This document shows positions 58,651 through 64,000 of a DNA stretch of 64,000 nt, in pieces; position 1 is the first letter of the stretch, and each line of letters starts with the position of its first letter. The translations under genes were made by a program, and so were the position numbers. Origin of the DNA: Cupriavidus necator N-1 (GTDB lineage Bacteria > Pseudomonadota > Gammaproteobacteria > Burkholderiales > Burkholderiaceae); contig NC_015726.1 in NCBI RefSeq assembly GCF_000219215.1, positions 2,728,001 to 2,792,000 of the forward strand. The letters are read 5' to 3'. The notes under the pieces were generated by a model. The model was not told where the DNA came from, ran no database searches, and was given only the letters and a program-made list of their open reading frames with translations.

Positions 58651-59844
58651 ATGTCGCTGCCGCACGCCGCCGTCCCGCCGATCACCTGGCTGATCGCGCT
58701 GACGGTGTGCAACCACGTGGCCTTCAATGCCAGCCGCGTGGTGGTGTCGCTGTTCGCGATTTCCCTCAAAGCCTCCACCGTCACGCTCGGCGTGCTGATG
58801 TCGCTGTATGCGGTGCTGCCGATGCTGCTGGCAATCCGCGCCGGCAAGCACATCGACGAGATCGGGCCGCGCAAGCCGATGACCGCGGGCTCGCTGATGG
58901 TGGTGGCGGGCACGCTGCTGCCGGTGCTCTGGCACGACCTCGGCGCGCTGTACCTGTCATGCGCGCTGATCGGCGTGGGCTTCATGCTGGTGCAGGTGGC
59001 GATGCAGCTGCTGATCGGCCAGGTTTCCACCAATGAGACCCGGCTGCGCAACTACACCTGGCATGCGCTGGGGCTGTCGGTGTCCGGCACGCTCGGGCCG
59101 GTGACGATGGGCTACGTGATCGAACATGCGGGCTTCCGCCCCGCCTTCATGGTGCTGGTGACGGTGGCGCTGGTCGGCCAGGCCGGCCTGCAATGGCTGC
59201 GTCCGCGCCTGCCGGCGCAAGGCGGCAATGCCGGGCGCATCGCCATCGAGGACGGCAGCCGCCACTCCACGCTGGACCTGCTGCAGCAACCCGAGCTGCG
59301 CGCGGTCTTCATCGCCAGTGCGGTGCTGTCCGCCGCATGGGACCTGCACGCCTTCCTGATCCCGATCCAGGGCTCGCGCATCGGCCTGTCGCCGTCATCG
59401 ATCGGCTGGGTGCTGGGCGCTTTCGCCATGGCCACCTTTGCCATCCGCGTGGCGATGCCGGCGGTGTCGCGCCAGCTCTCGGAGTGGAAAATCATCCGCA
59501 GCGCGCTGCTGGTGGGCGCGCTGGCCTACCTGGCCTACCCTTTCGTCACGCACTTCTGGCTGATGTGCGGGCTGGCCTTCGTACTGGGCCTGGCACTGGG
59601 CAGCGCCCAGCCCAATGTCATGAACATCCTGCACACAGCGTCGCCGCACGGCCGCGCCGGCGAGGCACTGGGCCTGCGCTCGGCGGTGCTCAATACCGGC
59701 CAGGTGGTGTGGCCGCTCACGTTTGGCGTGGTCGGCACGGCGCTGGGCATGCTGCCGATCTTTTTGTCGATGGCGGGCGCGATGGGCGTGGCCGGTTACT
59801 ACTCGCAGCGCCAGGGGCGCAAGGTGCTGCCGCCGCCGGTTTAG
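58651..59844 (+). CDS. MFS transporter
   Basis: Membrane transporter of 397 residues with 12 predicted helices. The loop 2-3 motif is [13 protein letters not shown] (about 65-77), and helix 5 has [18 protein letters not shown]. It resembles drug/sugar-type MFS permeases of Burkholderiales with no known substrate. The start at 58651 ([17 protein letters not shown]) places helix 1 correctly; a nearby ATG at 58620 is in another frame. Confidence 0.85.
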   Translation: MSLPHAAVPPITWLIALTVCNHVAFNASRVVVSLFAISLKASTVTLGVLMSLYAVLPMLLAIRAGKHIDEIGPRKPMTAGSLMVVAGTLLPVLWHDLGALYLSCALIGVGFMLVQVAMQLLIGQVSTNETRLRNYTWHALGLSVSGTLGPVTMGYVIEHAGFRPAFMVLVTVALVGQAGLQWLRPRLPAQGGNAGRIAIEDGSRHSTLDLLQQPELRAVFIASAVLSAAWDLHAFLIPIQGSRIGLSPSSIGWVLGAFAMATFAIRVAMPAVSRQLSEWKIIRSALLVGALAYLAYPFVTHFWLMCGLAFVLGLALGSAQPNVMNILHTASPHGRAGEALGLRSAVLNTGQVVWPLTFGVVGTALGMLPIFLSMAGAMGVAGYYSQRQGRKVLPPPV

Positions 59845-59910
59845 CCCCCGCGGCAGGTGGCGCTGCCGATACACTTGTCGCCACGCAAATGCGATCCCCG
59901 ATGCATTCGC

Positions 59911-59916
59911 TATACT
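59911..59916 (+). promoter_or_regulatory. Candidate pdxH -10
   Basis: TATACT 74 bp upstream of the pdxH ATG. No clear -35. Nothing else is seen in 59845-59989. Confidence 0.3.
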
Positions 59917-59989
59917 CGAATCAGCCGGACCTGCGGCCCCCGCCCCCGGGCGCACCGCGCATCCCGACCGATATCCTGATGATTGCGAC

Positions 59990-60628
59990 ATGACTCAACT
60001 TGCCGACCTTCGCCGTACCTATGTGCTGGGCTCTCTGTCCGAAACCGACGTAGCGCCCGACCCGATGAGCCAGTTCAAACGCTGGTTCGACGAGGCGGTC
60101 ACGGCCAAGCTGCCCGAACCCAATGCCATGACCCTGGCCACGGTCGACGCCGACGGCCAGCCGTCCGCGCGCATCGTGCTGCTCAAGGGCATCGACGACC
60201 GGGGCTTCACCTTCTTCACCAACTACGAAAGCCGCAAGGGCCTGGACCTGGCGGCAAACCCGCGCGCGGCGCTGCTGTTCCACTGGGTGCAACTGGAGCG
60301 CCAGGTACGCGTCGAAGGGCGCGTCGAGAAAGTCTCGGATGACGAGAGTGACGCCTATTTCGCCACGCGCCCGCTGGGCTCGCGCGTGGGCGCCTGGGCC
60401 TCTGCGCAAAGCCGCGAGGTGCCCGGCCGCGACGTGCTGGAGCAGCGCGAGCAGGAATACCGCAGCAAGTTCGGCGAAAACCCGCCGCGCCCCCCGCACT
60501 GGGGCGGCTACCGCCTGGTGCCGACCGCGCTGGAGTTCTGGCAGGGCCGCCCGTCGCGGCTGCACGACCGCATCGCCTTCCGCCTGCAACCCGGAGGCGA
60601 CTGGCAGATCGTGCGGCTGTCGCCCTGA
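59990..60628 (+). CDS. pdxH: Pyridoxamine/pyridoxine 5'-phosphate oxidase
   Basis: FMN enzyme of 212 residues oxidising PNP or PMP to pyridoxal 5'-phosphate. Diagnostic segments: [41 protein letters not shown] (about 44-84), [19 protein letters not shown] (about 96-114) and the C-terminal [27 protein letters not shown] (about 165-191). Normal length. The ATG at 59990 gives [11 protein letters not shown], as in relatives. Confidence 0.96.
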   Translation: MTQLADLRRTYVLGSLSETDVAPDPMSQFKRWFDEAVTAKLPEPNAMTLATVDADGQPSARIVLLKGIDDRGFTFFTNYESRKGLDLAANPRAALLFHWVQLERQVRVEGRVEKVSDDESDAYFATRPLGSRVGAWASAQSREVPGRDVLEQREQEYRSKFGENPPRPPHWGGYRLVPTALEFWQGRPSRLHDRIAFRLQPGGDWQIVRLSP

Positions 60629-60632
60629 AGCG

Positions 60633-60660
60633 GTTGGCGCGCACCTGAACATGCGCCAAC
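60633..60660. other. Stem-loop between pdxH and cfa
   Basis: GTTGGCGC and GCGCCAAC around a 12-base loop, right after the pdxH stop. A second stem, CAAGGTT (60784-60790) with AACCTTG (60804-60810), lies in the likely cfa leader. No T-run at either. Confidence 0.45.
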
Positions 60661-60861
60661 AGCGCCGAACGGGTCGGTAGTTGGGTCTTCTGGACGGTGC
60701 GCTGCACAAGCTGCGGAATTGGACTAAAGTGAGACAGGCGTCGCTTGGTTACTCTTTTCTTGCAGCGTTCACGACGGATTGGGCAAGGTTCCAGCTCAGT
60801 ACCAACCTTGCCTGATGCGTCGGCCGAAGCGTGTGCCGCAACCCATCAGGAGGTAAAGCGC

Positions 60862-62103
60862 ATGTTTTTCAAGCAAGCCCTGGAAAAGCAACTCGACAAC
60901 TGGATCGCCGACCTGCGAGAGAATGCCAATCTGCCGGTCAGCTTGCGGCTGTGGAATGGCACCGAATACCCGCTCGGGCACTTCGACAAGCCGGCTGTCA
61001 CGCTGACCGTACGCGAGGCCGCGGCCCTGCCGCTGCTGCTTACGCCGAGCCTGGACAACCTCGGCGAAGCGTATGTGCAGGAGAAAATCGACTTCGAGGG
61101 CAGGCTGACGGACATCATCAAGGTCGCCTACGGCTTCTCGGCCGCGGCCACGCACCGCGCTGGCGGCGCGCTGTTCAAGGTGGCGCAGCACTTCACGCAT
61201 ACCAAGCAGGAAGACAGGAACTCGATCCAGTACCACTACGACGTCTCCAACGACTTCTACAAGCTCTGGCTCGATCCCAACATGGTCTACTCCTGCGCCT
61301 ACTTCGAGCACGGCGACGAAGACCTGGCCACGGCGCAACTCAAGAAGATCGACCACATTCTGACCAAGATCCGGCTGCAGCCGGACCAGACGCTGCTGGA
61401 CATCGGCTGCGGCTGGGGCGCGCTGGTGCTGCGCGCCGCGCAGAAGTTCGGGGCGCGCTGCGTGGGCATCACGCTGTCGCAGAACCAGTTCGACCTAGCC
61501 ACCGAGCGCGTCAGGTCCGCGGGCCTGTCCGACCGCATCGAGATCCGGCTGCAGGACTACCGCGACACCGCCGGCACCTTCGACCGCATCACCAGCGTCG
61601 GCATGTTCGAGCATGTGGGCAAGGACAACCTGCCCGGCTACTTCAGCCGCATCCGCGAACTGCTCGCCGACGACGGCTATGCGATGAACCACGGCATCAC
61701 CTCGCCCGACCCGGACAACGGCGCGACGCCGATGGACGGCGCCGAGTTCATGGACCGCTATGTGTTCCCGCAGGGCGAGCTGCCGCATATCGGGCTGGTG
61801 CTGCGTACGCTGCAGCAAGGCGGCCTGGAAGCCTTCGACGTCGAACTGCTGCGCCGCCACTACGCGCAGACGCTGCACCACTGGGCCGACAACTTCGAGG
61901 CCCGCGGCGACACCATCCGCAGCCTGGTCGGCGAGAAGAAGTACCGCATCTGGCGGGTCTACCTGGCCGGCTGCGCGCATGCCTTCGAGACCGAGAAGAT
62001 GTCGATCTACCAGGTGCTCTGCCACAAGGCCGGGCTGCCGGCCGATACGCTGCCGTGGTCGCGCCGCTATATCTACGGCCAACCCATTGGCCGCAACGAC
62101 TGA
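60862..62103 (+). CDS. cfa: Cyclopropane-fatty-acyl-phospholipid synthase family protein
   Basis: SAM-dependent methyltransferase of 413 residues that adds a methylene bridge to unsaturated phospholipid chains. The SAM motif is LLDIGCGWGALVLRAAQKFGARCVGITLSQNQ (about 176-207). SIQYHYDVSNDFYKLWLDPNMVYSCAYF (about 121-148) and ITSVGMFEHVG are family hallmarks. A strong AGGAGG precedes the ATG at 60862 by 8 bp. A DUF72 gene starts 15 bp downstream. Confidence 0.93.
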   Translation: MFFKQALEKQLDNWIADLRENANLPVSLRLWNGTEYPLGHFDKPAVTLTVREAAALPLLLTPSLDNLGEAYVQEKIDFEGRLTDIIKVAYGFSAAATHRAGGALFKVAQHFTHTKQEDRNSIQYHYDVSNDFYKLWLDPNMVYSCAYFEHGDEDLATAQLKKIDHILTKIRLQPDQTLLDIGCGWGALVLRAAQKFGARCVGITLSQNQFDLATERVRSAGLSDRIEIRLQDYRDTAGTFDRITSVGMFEHVGKDNLPGYFSRIRELLADDGYAMNHGITSPDPDNGATPMDGAEFMDRYVFPQGELPHIGLVLRTLQQGGLEAFDVELLRRHYAQTLHHWADNFEARGDTIRSLVGEKKYRIWRVYLAGCAHAFETEKMSIYQVLCHKAGLPADTLPWSRRYIYGQPIGRND

Positions 62104-62118
62104 AGGCAACGCTGGCGA

Positions 62119-63198
62119 TTGACTGAAGACCTCTTTGGCGGGCTGCCCCTGCCCACCCCACCTGCCCCTCCGGAACGGCCCGCCTCCCACCCGGGCGCGG
62201 CCGTCCCGCCCGCTCCCTCCGGCAAACCCGCGCGCGGCAAGAGCGTGCAACCCGCACAGGCGGACGAAGCCCTGCGCGCGCTCGCCGCGAAGCTGCCATC
62301 GAACCTGTACTTCGGCACGTCCTCCTGGGCCTACCCCGGCTGGAACGGGCTGGTCTATGACGGCGAGTACGGCGACAGCCTGCTGTCGCGCAAGGGCCTG
62401 GCCGCGTATTCGCGCCATCCGCTGCTGCGCGCCGCCGGCATCGACCGCGGCTTCTACGGGCCGATCCCGCTGGCGGACTACCTGTCCTACGCCGCGCAGG
62501 TCCCCGATGGCTTCCGCTTCCTGGTCAAGGCGCCCGCCAGCGTCTGCGATGCCTGGCTGCGCGGCCCCGACGGCGCCGGCCGGCTGGCCAATGCCGCCTT
62601 CCTGGATGCGGAGATCGCGGTGCGCGACTTCATCGTGCCCGCCACCAGCGGGCTGGGCAGCAAATGCGGGCCGCTGCTGTTCCAGCTGTCGCCGATGGGG
62701 CCGCTGGCCGACAGCGCCATGTTCCTGGAACGGCTCGACGCTTTCCTGGGCGCGCTGCCGGCGCTCGACCCGTCGATCACCCCGCATGCGTGCTACACGG
62801 TTGAGCTGCGCGACCCGGCACTGCTGACACCACGCTACATCCGGCTGCTGCGCCGCCGCGGCGTGCGCTTCTGCCTGTCGGCACGCGACCGCCTGCCGCC
62901 GGTGCCGCGCCAGGCCGCGGCGCAGGCGCTGATGGACGAGGAAGCGCCGGGTCCGCTGGTGCTGCGCTGGATGCTGCATGGGGGCCGGCCCTACGCCTAC
63001 GCGGAAAAGCTGTACGCACCCTTCGACCGCATCGTCGACGACGACCCCGACACCCGCCATGCCATCGCCGATGTGGTGGCGCGCACGCTGCGCGCGGGGC
63101 AGCCTGCCATCGTCATTGTCAGCAACAACGCCGAGGGCTGCGCGCCACTGAGTTGCGTGCGGCTGGCCGAGGCGATCATTGCGAGGCTGGCGCGGTGA
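62119..63198 (+). CDS. DUF72 domain protein
   Basis: TIM-barrel-like protein of 359 residues. A proline-rich N-terminal tail (about 1-55) precedes the DUF72 domain: LYFGTSSWAYPGWNGLVYDG (about 63-82), PDGFRFLVKAPASVC and CYTVELRDPALLTPRYIRLL, with an active-site-like ELRD. Biochemical role unknown. The start appears to be TTG at 62119 with only a weak AAGG upstream; no ATG near the domain start is better. Cotranscription with cfa is likely. Confidence 0.82.
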   Translation: MTEDLFGGLPLPTPPAPPERPASHPGAAVPPAPSGKPARGKSVQPAQADEALRALAAKLPSNLYFGTSSWAYPGWNGLVYDGEYGDSLLSRKGLAAYSRHPLLRAAGIDRGFYGPIPLADYLSYAAQVPDGFRFLVKAPASVCDAWLRGPDGAGRLANAAFLDAEIAVRDFIVPATSGLGSKCGPLLFQLSPMGPLADSAMFLERLDAFLGALPALDPSITPHACYTVELRDPALLTPRYIRLLRRRGVRFCLSARDRLPPVPRQAAAQALMDEEAPGPLVLRWMLHGGRPYAYAEKLYAPFDRIVDDDPDTRHAIADVVARTLRAGQPAIVIVSNNAEGCAPLSCVRLAEAIIARLAR

Positions 63199-63269
63199 AT
63201 GACTGACGGCCGGCGCACGGTGACCGATAGGCCGCTCCCGCAGGCAAGGGCCGCCACTGCCTGAAGACT

Positions 63270-63286
63270 TGTGCACAATGTGCACA
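63270..63286. promoter_or_regulatory. Doubled palindromic octamer upstream of the acyl-CoA synthetase
   Basis: TGTGCACA, A, TGTGCACA: two self-complementary octamers making a 17-bp near-symmetric site, 83 bp before the next start codon. A plausible operator; regulator unknown. Confidence 0.5.
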
Positions 63287-63368
63287 GCCGGAGACCATGC
63301 GCTTGTCGCCACCCACGCGATCGGATTGAATCGGGGCACCTTCCGACCGAGGAAGGATGGAGACGACG

Positions 63369-64000
63369 ATGCCCCTTTCCACTTCGGCGCGCACACCGGG
63401 CCGCGCCGCCCTGCCGCAGCTGCTTGATCCTGCCTCGATAGCCATTGTCGGCGCCTCGCGCGATACCAGCCGCATCGGCGGCGTGGCGCTGGACCACCTG
63501 CAGCGCCTTGGATACCAGGGCCAGGTGTATCCGGTCAATCCGCGCTATGCGGAGATCGCCGGCCTGGCGTGCTATCCCGATATCGAATCCGTGCCGCAGG
63601 TGCCTGACGTGGCGGTGCTGGCGCTCGGCGCGGACGAGGTGCTGCCGCAGTTGCAGCGCTGCCATGCTTGCGGCGTCCGTGCCGCCATCGTCTACGCCTC
63701 GGGCTTTGCCGAGGCCGGTGAAGCGGGTGCCGGGCGCCAGGCCGCACTTGCGGCCTTCGCCCGCGAGAGCGGCATGGCAATCGCCGGACCCAACTGCATG
63801 GGGCTGGCCAACCTGACCACGCGCGCCATCACCGCATTTGCCACCACGTTCCGCGCGTTCCCGCCGCAGGACGGCCCGGGTGCCGTGAGCCTGCTGACCC
63901 AGAGCGGCAACGTCTGCGCCATCGTCTACGCCACAGGCAGGCAGATGGACGTGGGCTTCCACCAGTTCATCAATACCGGCAACGAAGCCTGCCTGGACTA
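63369..64000 (+). CDS. NDP-forming acyl-CoA synthetase (acetate-CoA ligase family), 3' end cut
   Basis: The first 210 residues of an ADP/GDP-forming acyl-CoA synthetase, open to the right edge. The CoA-binding Rossmann domain is visible: LLDPASIAIVGASRDTSRIGGVALDHLQRLGYQGQVYPVNPRYAEIAGLACYPDIESVPQVPDVAVLAL, then IAGPNCMGLAN and a start of the ligase-CoA region VSLLTQSGN. The full protein should be about 700 residues with a C-terminal ATP-grasp domain. GGAG lies 7 bp before the ATG. Substrate unknown. Confidence 0.88.
   Translation, partial: MPLSTSARTPGRAALPQLLDPASIAIVGASRDTSRIGGVALDHLQRLGYQGQVYPVNPRYAEIAGLACYPDIESVPQVPDVAVLALGADEVLPQLQRCHACGVRAAIVYASGFAEAGEAGAGRQAALAAFARESGMAIAGPNCMGLANLTTRAITAFATTFRAFPPQDGPGAVSLLTQSGNVCAIVYATGRQMDVGFHQFINTGNEACLD

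Overview
The window is a GC-rich chromosomal segment from a beta-proteobacterium of the Burkholderiales, almost certainly Cupriavidus necator or a very close relative. The strongest evidence is a complete sauR / sauS-sauT-sauU sulfoacetate-utilisation cluster in the arrangement described for C. necator H16: an IclR regulator divergent from an acylating sulfoacetaldehyde dehydrogenase, a sulfoacetate-CoA ligase and an MFS permease. Bug-type solute-binding proteins, a TctBA pair, a BPSS1780-type membrane protein and several CaiB/BaiF CoA-transferases fit the same group. I identified the organism from remembered family and synteny patterns, not from a database search.

Layout. 1-3.3 kb: the end of a LOG-family gene, a DUF2782 periplasmic protein, thrB and a membrane protein, closed by a strong bidirectional terminator. 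3.3-8.8 kb: the sau cluster. 8.9-15.4 kb: uvrD (minus) divergent from valS, then galU. 15.4-18.4 kb: a tightly spaced minus-strand run (TusA-like, NUDIX, threonine aldolase, 4-OT tautomerase, class II aldolase). 18.5-20.8 kb: an MFS gene and a LysR gene diverging around a near-perfect palindrome. 20.9-23.2 kb: an NfeD/slipin membrane pair. 23.3-25.9 kb: alaS. 26.2-29 kb: CoA-transferase, DUF2214 protein and Bug protein. 29-31 kb: a K+/H+ antiporter. 31.2-33.1 kb: tctBA. 33.3-33.8 kb: a YbaK-like deacylase. 34-36.5 kb: katG with an OxyR-type promoter. 36.6-40.3 kb: a LysR / Bug / GGT-like hydrolase cassette. 40.4-43.4 kb: PhzF, a flavin-binding PPOX protein and a CoA-transferase. 43.7-50.4 kb: glnS and a row of small housekeeping genes. 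50.5-54.9 kb: an acyl-CoA ligase, a YbbN-type thioredoxin, a cupin, a hemerythrin and a P-loop kinase-like protein. 54.9-64 kb: tcdA, AsmA, MFS, pdxH, cfa, DUF72 and the start of an NDP-forming acyl-CoA synthetase that runs off the window.

How it works together. Most genes are housekeeping: tRNA charging, DNA repair, envelope maintenance, cofactor salvage and oxidative stress. Between them lie small catabolic cassettes built from one regulator, one uptake protein and one activating or hydrolysing enzyme. The sau operon is the characterised example; the Bug/CoA-transferase and Bug/GGT-like cassettes look like uncharacterised ones. I saw no tRNA or rRNA gene, insertion sequence, prophage, CRISPR array or defence island. 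I found no clearly new biological system. The best leads are regulatory: an OxyR-type site at katG, a divided set of four 9-mers between the antiporter and tctBA, and several strong palindromes. Two protein-level leads are a GGT-like hydrolase lacking the usual glutamyl-binding motif and a rare-codon patch in tctA. Promoters, operators and terminators were read by eye and not scored.
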